64,000 nt of DNA from Cannabis sativa (taxonomy: Eukaryota > Streptophyta > Magnoliopsida > Rosales > Cannabaceae). The stretch covers positions 13,578,001-13,642,000 of the forward strand of contig NC_083603.1 of assembly GCF_029168945.1 (NCBI RefSeq), in the 5' to 3' direction. Position numbers and translations under genes: made by a program. The notes below the pieces were generated by a model. It did no database searches. It was not told the DNA's origin and worked only from the letters and a program-made list of their open reading frames with translations. Shown piece by piece: positions 1 to 12,461 of this stretch (positions within the stretch are counted from its first letter, which is position 1; each line of letters starts with the position of its first letter).

Positions 1-3000
1 GTTCTTGTATCTCAATTGTTAACTGGACAAGATAATTACATTTCTTGGAGTAGAGCTATGCAACTCTCTATCTCAGTCAAGAACAAATTAGGATTTCTTG
101 ATGGTAGTATTCCTAAACCTCCTCCTTCCGATTACATTCTTTATAATGCTTGGATTAGGAATAATAATATTGTGATATCATGGATTCTAAATTCGGTTTC
201 TAAGGACATTTCTTCCAGCATTCTATACGATGAATCCGCGGCTGCAATCTGGACAGATTTAAAGGTCCGATTTCATCAAAGAAATGGACCTCATATATAC
301 AACTTGAGGAAGAGTCTCATGAATCTGAGACAAGAAAATCAAAGTATTAGTATGTACTTTACTAAACTAAAGACCATTTGGGAAGAACTCTCTAATTACA
401 GGCCTACTTGCACTTGCAACTGCTGTACCTGTGGTGGTGTAAAAAGATTGCAAGAACACCATCATATGGAATATGTCATCTCATTTCTCATGGGGTTATC
501 TGACCACTTTTCTCAAGTGCGTGGTAGCATTCTTCTCATGGATCCTCTTCCTGAAGTTAATCGTGTTTTTCATCTTGTTACACAAGAAGAAAACCAGAAA
601 AATAGTGCTGCTGGTGCAACAGACACCAATCCGAGTATGGCTTTCGCCTTTCAGAACAACAAAACCAGTAGCAACAAACCAGACAGCCAAGGAACTAAGA
701 ACCATCCTCCTAAAAGAAACAGGCCTTTTTGCACCCATTGTAACATCCTTGGTCACACCATTGAAAGATGTTACAAAATACATGGATATCCACCAGGTTA
801 TAACAAGAATAAACAGAAGGACGCTGCTGCTAATCAAGTGCAAACCAGCACCGAAAACAACAATAAAAATGAAGACAACAATGCTCTTCTCCCTCAATTA
901 AACTCTGCCCAGTATCAGCAGCTTCTTAACCTCCTTGCAAACCAACAAAGCAACATTTCAACACCTGATCCGAGTACCTCAACAGGTAATTCAGGTATGA
1001 TTTTAACTTATAATGATGCCTCGGTTTGTAACCAATCCTGGATACTCAATTCGGGTGCTACAAGGCACATTTGCAATAATGCAAAATTATTTCAATTCAT
1101 ATGTCCCGTGACAGCTACCAATTTAATATTGCCCAACAATGAAGTCCTTGTTGTTAGTCACAGTGGTACTGTCAAGATTGATGATTATATAACTCTTAAT
1201 AATGTTCTTTATGTTCCTAAGTTTAAATTCAATATTATCTCTGTCAGTTGCCTTGCTTATGACAATTTTGTTTCTATTACTTTCGATGCTAATGACTTTT
1301 GTGTTCAGGAAAAACTCAACAAGAAAACGATTGGCAAGGGTAGGATCAAGAATGGTCTATACATATTGGAGCCTACACCTAAAGATGCCTATGTTTGCAC
1401 TATCTCTGCTGACATATGGCACTCAAGGCTAGGACACCCCTCTAAGAATCGTCTATCTTTACTTAGCAATATTTTGAATTGTAATTTTTATTTCTTGCAT
1501 AAGAACAAACCTTGTTATATTTGTCCTTTAGCTAAACAAAAAAAATTGCCCTTTCCTAATAAAAACAATTTCTCTGCTAATAAATTCGATTTGATACATT
1601 GTGACATTTGGGGTCCTTACCATATTCCTTCTTATTCCAATTATAAATACTTTCTTACCCTTGTTGATGATCATACTCGTTTTACTTGGATATATTTACT
1701 CAAGCAAAAATCTGATGTTATTTCTATTATACCACAATTCCTATCTTATGTTCAAACTCAATTCAATTGTGTTTTCAAAAAATTTAGATCCGATAATGCT
1801 TCGGAATTGGTGTTTAAAGATCTTTTCCTAAAGTATGGTATAATACATGATTTTACTTGTGTAGAAACACCTGAACAAAACGCTGTGGTGGAAAGAAAGC
1901 ATCAACATCTTTTAAATGTTGCTCGTGCTCTCTATTTTCAATCTAAATTGCCTATTCGTTTTTGGACAGATTGCTTGATGACTTCTGTGTTCCTCATCAA
2001 CCGAACTCCCACACCTAATCTTGGAAACAAGACTCCTTATGAATTAATTTTCAACAAAGAACCCGATTATAATGCTTTACGAAGTTTTGGTTGTCTTGTG
2101 TTCGCCTCTACTCTTAGTGCTCATAGAACTAAGTTTGAACCAAGAGCCAAAGCTTGTGTTTTCATAGGTTATCCCCAAGGAGTAAAAGGATATAAACTAT
2201 ATGACATAAACTCTAAACAAATTTTTATTTCTAGAAATGTTGTTTTCCATGAACATGTATATCCTTTTCACAAATTAAATGACGACATAGGCATGATTGA
2301 TCCTTTTTCTAATATGGTATTACCTTCATCTAACATTTCTCTAACCCCTGTCCAAGATTTTCCCATAACAGGTTCCAACATTTCTGCTACAAATAATTTT
2401 GGACAGAAAACTGCTCATGCCGATATCAACAACAACACACCAGAATTACCTTCTGCAACTCACATTAGCAACAATGTCCCTTCTGCTATACCAGATTCTC
2501 CTCCAATGCATATGTCCACTACTGCTGCTGATTTTATTCCAGCAATTCCTGCTTCTGATGCAGCAGCCACTGCTAGTACTATGGCAGCTAACAATCACAC
2601 TCCCACAAGTCCAACCCAAACTGTGAGACGCTCCAGCAGAATTTCCAAAACGCCTGGATATCTCCGTGATTACGAGTGCCATTCTGTCATTCATGACAGA
2701 TCTTCCACTCCTCACTCTCTTGACAAATTTTTATCCTATAACAAACTTTCTGCTTCTCACAAAGATTTTATACTTGCTATTACAGATCTATTCGAGCCCA
2801 CTTCATACAAACAAGCTGTTCACATCAAAATTTGGAATCAAGCTATGCAAACTGAGCTCTTTGCCCTCATCAAAAACAAGACTTGGACTGTGGTTCCCTT
2901 ACCTCCAAACAAACGCGCTATTGGTTGCCGTTGGGTATATAAGATCAAATTCAATAGCGATGGTTCGGTAGAAAGATGTAAGGCTCGCCTCGTTGCCCAA

Positions 3001-4346
3001 GGCTATACTCAACAAGAAGGACTTGATTTTTTTGACACATTTTCTCCCGTTGCTAAAATGGTCACCTTTAAATTAATTTTGGCCATTTCCACAATCAAGC
3101 AATGGCCCATTCTTCAACTCGACATCAACAACGCTTTTCTTAATGGAGACCTCCAAGAAGAAGTCTACATGACACTACCACAAGGCCTCATTCTGCCTAC
3201 TACTGACAACCCATCCAATACCACTCTTGTTTGCAAGTTGCACAAATCCATATATGGTCTTAAACAATCGTCAAGGCAATGGTATCGCAAGCTTTCCGAT
3301 GCTCTCATCGAAGATGGTTTTCAACAGTCCAAAGCCGATTATACTCTCTTTACTAAAGGATCTCATGATGACTTTATTGCTCTACTTGTTTACGTAGACG
3401 ACATCATTATCACTGGACCTAGTCTCTCTATCCTACACCAACTACAAGAGTCTCTCAATCAAAAATTCAGCCTGAAAGCTCTCGGCCCCCTAAAATATTT
3501 CCTTGGTTTTGAGATAGCTCGTTCAACCGAAGGACTCTTCTTATCTCAAAGGAAATATACTCTTCAACTTCTTGAAGATACTGGATACATCAACAGCAAA
3601 CCCACAAAAACTCCCATGGATCCACGACTACGGCTCGATGATGAACAAGGCGAACTTCTCGATGATCCCTCTCCATATCGTCAATTAATTGGAAGGTTAC
3701 TCTACTTAACATTATCACGACCCGACATCACCTATGCGGTCAATAATCTCAGCCAATTCATGGCTAAGCCTCGCACTCCTCATTTACAAGCTGTCCACCA
3801 CCTCGTCAGATATCTTAAAGGCAGTCCGGGACAAGGCCTCCTCTACACACCTACATCCACATTGAATCTGCGTGCTTTTTCAGATTCTGATTGGGCCTCT
3901 TGCCCCACAACAAGAAGATCAACAACCGGTTTTTGTGTTTTTTTAGGAGATTGTCTCATATCCTGGCGCACCAAAAAGCAACCTACCATCTCAAAAAGTT
4001 CTGCTGAAGCAGAATACGCGCCCTTGCTGCCACAGGTAGCGAACTTACTTGGCTCCAATATCTTCTTCAAGACCTCCGAATTCCTCAACATGGTCCAGCC
4101 TTTATATATTGTGATAACCGCTCTGCTATTCACATCGCCAACAACCCCACATTCCACGAACGAACCAAACATATAGAACTTGATTGTCACTTCATTCGTG
4201 ACAAAATCAAGTGTTCTGCTATTCGGCTCATACCTGTCAACAGCACCCTTCAACTTGCTGATGCCTTCACAAAACCGCTGCCTTCTACAACCCTCTCTTC
4301 TCACATTTCCAAGATGTCCGTTCATGACATATACCGTCCATCTTGA
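1..4346 (+). pseudogene. copia gag-pol polyprotein, inactivated
   Basis: One frame is open from base 1 to the stop at 4174-4176. It encodes a copia gag region, a CCHC zinc knuckle (C-x2-C-x4-H-x4-C, near 726-775), an aspartic protease, a GAG-pre-integrase segment (WHSRLGHPS near 1417), a DDE integrase, a copia-type reverse transcriptase with YVDD (near 3386) and RNase H. Two lesions are visible. The protease triad reads NSGA, with AAT at 1048-1050 where copia elements have an Asp codon. In RNase H the homology shifts frame just after SSAEAEY (about 4015-4023) and continues in another frame to a TGA at 4344-4346, which implies loss of a base or two. Most of the rest is intact, so the damage is recent. 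The element could not make active protease or complete RNase H by itself. Confidence 0.9.
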
Positions 4347-4354
4347 GGGGGGGA

Positions 4355-4589
4355 TATCAGAATATTTACCAATTAAGTCAGCTATTAGTAGATTCTTTCT
4401 GTTAGGATCTTATGTTAGTAACGGTTTTGTATGTTAGTTAAGTTCTTGTGTCAGAGTCGGTTAGTTAGGTTGCTGGTTTATTGCTATTCTGTTTCAGAGC
4501 TTTGTATATATAAGGGTTGTTCTGTACTCATTTAATCTCATTCAATCAATATAAGCTTTTCATCTTGTTTTCTCTCTATTCGCATTACA
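4355..4589 (+). repeat. 3' LTR of the copia element
   Basis: Sequence directly after the polypurine tract, with a TATA box (TATATATAAG near 4505-4514) and a pyrimidine-rich end finishing near CGCATTACA. The boundaries are inferred because no 5' LTR is available for comparison; about 235 bp is short but normal for copia. Confidence 0.6.
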
Positions 4590-5080
4590 CAATAATCTCT
4601 GAAGAAAATATAAATATTTATTTAATTTGATTGTAAGAATTAAGAAATATTAAATTTTTTGGGAATAAATGAAAACAAATCTGCCAAAAAGAAAAGTACA
4701 GTATGTTATTTTCTTGAGACATCATAAACATTTAATTTTTTCATGGAGGAGAAAAATAAGGTGTGTATATGCTGAAGAAAATAACTTAGCAATAAATTCA
4801 ATGGACCACTCACTAAGTGCTTCCACTCAACAGTCTTTTTCTTAAAAAAAAAAAAAAGAATAGAAATAATTATCTATAAGTTATTAGAAAATTTATGGTC
4901 ATTTCTCCCCAACCCATGTTTGCATAAAAAAAAATGGTCCTAAGAAATTTAAATCTAGTAAATTGGCAATATAAAATAATTTTGAATTTATAATTCAATA
5001 TGGGGACCATTTTTCTACTCAAATTAATTAAGCTCTTCATACCATGAAATGGAAGGGACTAATATATTATAAGATAATGC

Positions 5081-6427
5081 TTAGGTACCAGAGTCATAAA
5101 AAATGTCTGTACATACAGATATTATGTGTCACTCTATTATTTTATACTAATAATTAATTTATTTCTTTTATATTATTTTTATTTCTTTTTTAAAATAATT
5201 TTGTGATCTAATAAAGAAAGTTACTAATATTTAACATTGTGGACCCTTAAGCTTCATTTACTAAAAGATCTTCAAATAAGGTATCTTACACGAGCATATT
5301 TTTTTTTTTCAAAGAAACACTTTTGTAATATTTTTCGTTTGATCAATGTGATATGTATGTATGTCACTTTCTTTCTTTTATATGTAGATGATAAAAATGA
5401 TAAGTCATAGATTATTAGGATTTTTTAATTGCATCTTGATTGGTGAACAAATCATATGTATGCTGATACAACATAAGTAATCTTCAAGTGAATAATATTT
5501 ATCGAATGTCATACTATGAACTGTGGTAAAAAAAATTAGTATTATTTGATTAACTAATTATATATAGTCAAATATATTTAAACATTAGTTTTATATGTCC
5601 AATGTGTTTATTATGTTCAATCTCCAAATGTGTCACTCTATCATTTTATACCAATAATTAATTAATACTAATATTTGATTAATTCCTTTTATATTATTTT
5701 TTTAATAATTTCGTGATATTAATATAAGGAAAGTTACTTGTTCTAAAAAAAGTTACTAATTAAATATATGATACACCCCGGATAACTCTAAAAAAAACAC
5801 GAAATAATAATAGTGCATTGTAATTTTTCCTCTCTAAAGAAAAACTCTAAATAAAGCTTTTATTAATAAATAGAAAAATAAAGATAAATTACAATGCACA
5901 ATTACGTTAATAATTTACAGCTTGCACCGAGATGTTTTATCTTCTCGCTGAAACTAGTGTCTGATAAGGAGAATTTATTATAAAATTGTGTTTCTTCCAA
6001 AATCTAATCGTTAATCATCTAATAAAAGAGAAAATCTTTTAACTTCATTAATGAAAGTCACCAAACAAACAAAGTCTGTCACCAAATCTTTTTTTTTTTT
6101 TTTTTTTTGATAAAAATTCTAACACCAAAAACTTCCAAAAAAGATATCTATAATATTTCTCCTTATAGTAATTTTTTTGACAATTATTATTATTTTGTTT
6201 TTTTTTTAATTATTTTTAGAATTAATAAGAGTATATCATATATTTAATTAATAACTTTCTTTATTTATTTTTTTTAGAACAAGTAGCTTTACTTATATTA
6301 ATATCAAGAAATTATTAAAAAAATAATATAAAAATAATTAATAAAATATTGATATTAAATATAAGAGTAACACATAATAAAAAAAATATATCTGTATGTA
6401 CATACATTTTTCATGACTCTATCGAAT
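5081..6427. repeat. long imperfect inverted repeat, MITE-like
   Basis: About 170-220 bp at 5086-5250 reappears in reverse complement at 6190-6425. The outer tips match best: GAGTCAT, an A-rich step, then CTGTACATACAGAT (5091-5120), against the complement at 6391-6419. A third, partial copy in the first orientation lies at 5629-5790. No coding sequence lies between the arms. It may be a terminal-inverted-repeat element or two related MITEs in opposite orientation; no clear target-site duplication was found. The rest of 4600-7046 is AT-rich non-coding DNA, including a T-run near 6090-6108. Confidence 0.6.
5813..5899. repeat. 14-bp perfect hairpin arms
   Basis: GTGCATTGTAATTT at 5813-5826 is exactly reverse-complementary to 5886-5899, with a 59-base AT-rich loop. 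It lies inside the larger inverted repeat. Function unknown. Confidence 0.6.
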
Positions 6428-7046
6428 TATTTTTCAATAGTATTAACCCTATTTTTAATAATATTGTAACTAGTACTAGTAATCAGTCATCACATGGGTG
6501 AAACGTTTGTTAGTATGGTGCTGAAGAGTTTTATTCTAATTTTGCTTCTATATACACTAACTCCACATAAATAAATAAAATATATTTTAATCAACAAAGA
6601 GACAAACATTATGGAAGCCTTCACTTATCAAAACAGGATATTTTAAATCAACTGAATTTTCCCTAAAAAAAAAATTTATAACTCTTTATCACTAGAGAAT
6701 GACCCACATCTTATACATATTTATCGTACATACTTCTTCATTTATGTCGCAATAAATAACTACAATATTTCTATATACAGGGAATATATAACCCTGCTTA
6801 TAGCTTTTTCTTTAAGTGGTTTTTCTTCATTATTTCTTTAACTGATAAGATTTATTATCAACATAGACGTGTTAAGATTGCAATTTATAGCATTGGAAAA
6901 AAAAAAAAAAAGGAAAAAACAACAATTATCTTGGCTTGTACTTTAGCTTAACTAAGTTCCAAACCTAAACGAATGTTTTTCTACAAAAAAACAACAAAAC
7001 ATTCGAGGAAAATGATGTTTTTATTTCTTCAAATTATTGATATTTG

Positions 7047-7062
7047 AAACCATTGGTCTCTT
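7047..7062. repeat. LINE target-site duplication, 3' side of element
   Basis: AAACCATTGGTCTCTT is repeated exactly at 12446-12461. It abuts the T-run that represents the poly(A) tail of the minus-strand LINE. Confidence 0.95.
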
Positions 7063-7102
7063 TTTTTTTTTTTTTTTTTGATGAAATATCAACTTCATTA
7101 AA

Positions 7103-10100
7103 TTAACGTTCGAGACAAAACATCCGTAATGACAACCTGAAGCATCGCAACGAAATAATACGACCAGATAAGTACCGTGACATCCTAGCAACAGTATGTG
7201 CTAGGCGGTTTGCTGATCGTTTAACAAAACAAACTTTTATTAAAGGCAAAGAAAGCATAAGAGTGTGACAGTCTAGAGCAAGATTTCCAAAAATGGAACA
7301 AAGAGACGAGCGGCTACGAATAGCTTGGATAGAGACTAAACTGTCAGATTCGAGAACAACATTCTGCCAACCTTTTCGTTTGATCCAACTTAGAGCTTCT
7401 TTGATACCCATAATCTCAACAACCTCTGGTGTGAAGGCACCGTTAGAACAGTGAGCTATGGCATCAATAAGAGAACCTGAGTCGTTTCTGGCAACTATTC
7501 CATAACCATATTGGTTATCACTAGCAAAGATCGCAGCATCAACATTTACCTTGATTGTGTTTGTTTCGGGTTTAGTCCATAGCTCAGCTACATCATCAGA
7601 ACTACCAAAATAGATATGAGATAGAGAGGTGTTTTCCTGAGCTTTACGCCAGTGATCAAGGGCAATGCGTGCTGAAGAGAGAACATTTGCAACAGTGAGA
7701 ACCTTTTCTTTCCAAACAATTGAGTTTCGTGCTTTCCATAAAGCCACGCAACCATAACCAGTGAACAGACGCGTTCAGTATCAAGAGACTGGAAGAGACT
7801 ATCCAACCAGCTAGCAAAGGAGTGATCAAGAGAGACCCCGGCTGGTAGACCCATATGGTGCCAACAAGAAGAAGCAAAATTGCAAGAAAGCAGGATATGT
7901 GAAGTTGTTTCAGGAGCAGCACGACAGGCAGGGCAGACAGATGGAACGTCAACATGCTTGATTCTGAGATTGACACAAGTTGGCAGACTCCCAGATGCAG
8001 CACGCCAAAGAAAGTTACGCACCTTTGGTGGGATTTTTAGTTGCCAAAGGTTTTGCCAAAAACCTGAATTGTTGCTGCCAGTTCTGGAATCTTTTGAAGC
8101 TTGAAGGATGCGATAAGCACTTTTTACAGAGAATTGACCAGAGCTTTCATTAGACCAAGACCAGAAGTCAGAAGAAGCTGAGAAGCTAAGAGGGATACTT
8201 AAAATTAAATTAGCATCCCTTTCATTAAACATGTCCCGAACCAAATCAGTATCCCAACTTCTTTCATCAATAGAGAACAGTGAGCTAACATTGTGACCAA
8301 TAAGACCAATATGGGAAGAAGTAATATAAGGATTACCAGGGTCAGGGAGCCAAGGATGGTGCAGAATGCTAGTAGAAGAGCCAGTACCAATTGTTCTTCT
8401 AACTCCTTGACGAAGCAGATCCATAGCACTCCAAATACTGCGCCAAACAAAGTTAGGATTTCGACCCAAATCTGCTGAGAGAAAATCATCATGGGGAAAA
8501 TAACGGGCTTTATAAATCCTGGATACAAGTGAGTCTGGATAGCACAACAATCTCCAACCTTGCTTAGCTAGCATAGCTAAGTTAAAATCATGGAGAAGGC
8601 GAAAGCCTAAGCCAGCTTCATCCTTTGAACGAGAGAGACGGTCCCAGTTCATCCAAATAATGCCATTTCCTTTGCTGCTTGTAGTTTTCCACCAAAAACG
8701 AGCCATTAATTTTTCAATTTCATCGCAAGTGCCCAGAGGGATGAGGAAGACACTCATAGCATAAGTGGGGAGAGATTGGACCACAGTTTTCAAGAGGATT
8801 TCCTTGCCCGCATTCGACAACAACTTACCAGTCCAGCTGTTAATTCTATTCAAAACTTTGTTCTTGAGAAAGCCTAGAATAGCCTTCTTGTTCCTCCCAA
8901 TTATATTAGGGAGACCCAAATACAGGCTGTTTTCAGAGGCTTCGGGCATGTGAAGCAGCGAACATATATTGTGACGAAGTTGCTCATTCACATTTGGACT
9001 GAAAAAAACTGATGACTTGGACAGATTAATTTGTTGACCCGATGCAGTTTCAAATTGACGAAGCAGGGACAAGACACTACCAGCAGCCCCAGCATTGGCT
9101 TGACAAAAAACATAACTATCATCAGCGAACAACAAATGGGAGACCAAGGGTGCACCTTGAGCAACACGACACCCTTGAAGTAAGCGATCCCTTGCAAACC
9201 GAGATATCAAGGCTGAGAAGCCTTCAGCACAGATAATGAACAAGTAAGTGGAAAGCGGATCACCTTGTCGGATGCCACGAGAAGGAGTAATCGATCCCAT
9301 GATATGACCATTATGAAAAATAGAGTATCGGACACTAGTCACACAAGCCATAATCAAGTTGACCCATCTTTGATCAAAGCCCATTTGAAGCATAACTGCT
9401 TGTAAATATCCCCATTCGACACGATCATAGGCTTTGCTCATGTCCAGCTTGAGCGCCATGTAGCCTTTTTTACCATGAACCTTTCTCTTAAGATAGTGCA
9501 TAATTTCGAAGGCGATCATAATGTTGTCAGAAATCAAACGCCCCGGAATAAAAGCACTCTGAGTGGGAGAGATGATGTGATCAATGAGAAGCTTCATACG
9601 ATTAGCAAGGACTTTTGCAATCACCTTGTAAACAACATTACACAAAGCAATCGGACGAAGATCATTCATAGTACTCGGGGACTTCTTTTTTGGAACCAAC
9701 ACCAAGTTTGTATCATTTAGGTGACAAGGAAAAGAACCCGAAGCAAAGAAATCACATGTAGCAGTAACCAGATCCGAACCAACTATATGCCAATGTTTTT
9801 GAAAAAAACCTGGCCCCATTCCATCAGGTCCCGGTGCTTTATCGGGATGCATTTGAAATAGAGCCGTCCGAACCTCATCACTAGAAACCGCTTTTAACAA
9901 CTCAGTATTTTGATCCATAGAGACCGAACAAGAAATACCATTCACAACAGTATCCCAATTAGCATTCCCAGCAGAAAAAATGGAGGTAAAATAATCAACA
10001 ATTACCTCTTTTAACCCACTGTCCCAAGTAGTCCAAACACCAGAGTTATTTTGTAGAGACTGAATATTGTTGCTGCGTTTGCGATTACTAGCCATAGCAT

Positions 10101-11170
10101 GAAAAAATTTTGAATTTTTGTCCCCACTATGAAGCCAAAATTGCTTAGACCTTTGCTTCCAATAAAGCTCTTGTTGAGCAAGAATCTCAAAGTAGTTATT
10201 TTGCTCAGAACCGAAATTAGCAATTGAAGAAGGATCGGAATTACCTTTAAGAGAAGTGAGAATGGCTTTGCTTTGTCTGAGACGCTTTTTGAAATTGCAA
10301 GTTAAACTCCTCCCCCAATCCTCAAGTTGTTTGCTGCAGATGGAAATTTTTTTCAAGAAGAGACAGTTGTGCATTGTTGTCCCAGCAAGCCTGGACAATT
10401 TGAGCGCAAAAAGGTTCTCTAGTCCATGCATTCTCGAAACGGAAATGGTGAACCAAAACAGTGGGAGCAGCTGGAGAAATATCAAGAAAAAGTGGTGTGT
10501 GGTCCGATGAAGAGAAGTCGCCATTTGTGAGAATTGCAGAAGGAAAGGAGTTGAGCCAAAGAGAAGAAACAAGAGCCTTATCCAAACGAATTTCGACCCA
10601 ATTACTGGTGCCTTTGCCACGTTCCCAGGTGTAAGGATGGCCGTGGAGTTCCATATCAGTGAGGTTGCAATTACAAAGAACCTCCTGGAAGCCTTCGATC
10701 AAGGGAGAAGGGTACGGACGCCCTCCTTTTTTCTCACTTTGGCTTCCAATGTTGTTAATGTCACCTATGATACACCATGGTAGCAGAGATTCGGTGGAGA
10801 GAGTGGTGATGAGTTGCCAGGTCTTGAATCGCAGACTACGATTTGGCTCCCCGTAAAGACCAGTTAAACGCCAAACAGGGGAGTTGGGCATAGCAATTTC
10901 AATGTCTATGTGATTGTGAGAGAAACCGAGAAGTCGAACCCCATCATTGAATCTCCACAAAAGAGCAAGCCCACCTTTATGACCTTGAACCTCCACACAG
11001 TAGGCTCCCTCAAAGCCCAATCGAATTCTTAGTCTTTCAATAACGTCACTTTTGCATAAAGTTTCACTTAAAAAAATGAATTTGGGTTTCTTTTGAACAA
11101 CATAGTTCTCAAGGAATTGACGGGCCCGTGGGTTCCCAAGCCCACAGCAATTCCAGCTTAACGTACTCAT
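7103..11170 (-). pseudogene. LINE ORF2 (endonuclease-RT-RNase H), two frameshifts
   Basis: From the ATG at 11170 the order is AP-type endonuclease (start WNCCGLGNPRAR; catalytic GDxN and SDH motifs), reverse transcriptase (LFADD active site near 9111-9130), a zf-RVT cysteine/histidine segment (CPAC near 7925-7945) and a C-terminal RNase H-like domain (VNVDAA, ESDS). Endonuclease and RT are in different frames: the switch falls at a T7 run (10347-10353), best explained by one extra base. RT and RNase H are also in different frames, with the switch near 7742-7746, best explained by one lost base. Each segment alone is open. The frameshift before the RT would truncate translation at about 283 residues. 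Confidence 0.92.
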
Positions 11171-12285
11171 AACGATTGGTGGGCCTGGACACCAGAACCC
11201 ACCATATTCAAGTTTTTTGAAACCTCTTCATCACGGCCCGAACCAACAGCAGGCCCATTTTTGTTTTCAGCAGCAAAACGTTTCCTTTTTAACTCAGCTT
11301 GAGTCAATTCCACATCAGCATTCTGACTATCATAAAGCATGATCCCTTTATTTTTGGTTTTTGATTGAGAGATATCAGGGGAGGATATTCTCATAAACAC
11401 AGGATCGGTTGGCATCCCATAATTATCGCATGGAGGGTTCGTGTTCACACCAGGGGAAGAAGTTGCAGTCGCAACCTTACCTGACCGTAGGAATGGTGAA
11501 GGTGCAAAATTCTGGTGTCGACGGGGAAGAGCTTTCATTCCTATTCCATAAGGTTTCACGATCAGGTGGGGAGGTGTATCAAACGTACGTGGACAGAGCC
11601 TCTCGGAGTGTCCCATTAAGCCGCAAATAAAACAGAAAGTTGGTACACTTTCATAACGAAATGTAGCGTAAAACGAGTCGCCATCTCGCTTGCAAAACTT
11701 CATTCTTCGTTTCAGAGGGAGATCAAGGGAAAGTGTTACCCGAACCCGAAGATATTCTCGCCATACCCCAGTAAAGTTATTCGGGTCTGATTCGATAAAA
11801 GTCCCCGCATAGTTCGCAGCATCCTTAGCCACCTTCATGGTCATGAATCCGTTTTGCAGATCATGGATTTGTAACCATAGATCAAGAGTGTTAAGATTAA
11901 CAGTACGGGGGTTGTCACCATCATTGAGACGAGTTATAATCAATTGTTTGCGATCATATGTCCATGGGCTGCCTTCGATAACCCGCTTGATGTCTAACTC
12001 ATGGTAAAATTGGAACAAAAACCAGTTTTGATCAAGTTGCTTGGCATACATTCCCTTACCAGGTTTCCATAGATCAACCATCAAATTCTGGAAAATACGG
12101 AAGTCTGAAACCTTCCCTGTAAGCATACGCCCAACAAGACACCATCTAGAGTCAATAGCCAGATCATCCTCTTCATCCTTTTCCTCATTTTCTTCATAAA
12201 AAGTCTCCTCTGCTTCTTCCTCTTCAAGTTGGATATTTTTCCAACCTTCCTCTATGTTATCCGCATTACTACTGCTTGAAGCCAT
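11167..12285 (-). CDS. LINE ORF1 nucleic-acid-binding protein
   Basis: A 372-residue intact ORF. It has an acidic N-terminus (roughly residues 12-45, rich in E and D), then a DUF4283-type domain typical of plant L1 ORF1 proteins (WCLVGRML, WKPGKGMYAKQL, GSPWTYDRKQLI), then a CCHC zinc knuckle (C-x2-C-x4-H-x4-C in FCFICGLMGHSERLC), and a basic, low-complexity tail. The family packages LINE RNA into a ribonucleoprotein. Its TGA stop overlaps the ORF2 start as ATGA (11167-11170). Confidence 0.93.
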   Translation of the reverse strand: MASSSSNADNIEEGWKNIQLEEEEAEETFYEENEEKDEEDDLAIDSRWCLVGRMLTGKVSDFRIFQNLMVDLWKPGKGMYAKQLDQNWFLFQFYHELDIKRVIEGSPWTYDRKQLIITRLNDGDNPRTVNLNTLDLWLQIHDLQNGFMTMKVAKDAANYAGTFIESDPNNFTGVWREYLRVRVTLSLDLPLKRRMKFCKRDGDSFYATFRYESVPTFCFICGLMGHSERLCPRTFDTPPHLIVKPYGIGMKALPRRHQNFAPSPFLRSGKVATATSSPGVNTNPPCDNYGMPTDPVFMRISSPDISQSKTKNKGIMLYDSQNADVELTQAELKRKRFAAENKNGPAVGSGRDEEVSKNLNMVGSGVQAHQSL

Positions 12286-12445
12286 AACCAGTCACAAGAA
12301 TACTGGCCACAAATTGATACACGAAGCACACACGACAAATTGAGACACAAAATAGAAAAGCCAAGAAAGAACTTTAAACGTAACAGGCACACTCAAAAGA
12401 GAGACAGAGCATAACTCTCAAAAAAGAGAGACTTTCCCATTCTTA

Positions 12446-12461
12446 AACCATTGGTCTCTTA
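12446..12461. repeat. LINE target-site duplication, 5' side of element
   Basis: Exact second copy of AAACCATTGGTCTCTT (see 7047-7062); it marks the 5' limit of the LINE. Confidence 0.95.

Larger units (their letters stand above)
1..4590 (+). mobile_element. Ty1/copia LTR retrotransposon, 5' end outside window
   Basis: Domain order gag, CCHC knuckle, protease, integrase, reverse transcriptase, RNase H is the Ty1/copia order. A polypurine tract (4345-4354, GAGGGGGGGA) and a short 3' LTR follow. The reading frame is already open at base 1, so the gag start, leader and 5' LTR lie upstream. Without the 5' LTR neither the exact LTR ends nor the target-site duplication can be fixed. Confidence 0.93.
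7063..12445 (-). mobile_element. near full-length L1-type LINE
   Basis: A two-ORF non-LTR retrotransposon on the minus strand, about 5.4 kb. It has a poly(A) tail (T-run 7061-7079 on the given strand), ORF2, ORF1 and a 160-bp 5' leader (12286-12445). Perfect 16-bp duplications at 7047-7062 and 12446-12461 bound it exactly, so it is probably not 5'-truncated. The exact TSD implies a recent insertion. Two frameshifts in ORF2 make this copy non-autonomous. Confidence 0.95.

Noticed and set aside
3843..4325. 160-codon antisense frame over the copia RNase H
   Set aside because: Opposite strand of retroelement coding sequence without any domain.
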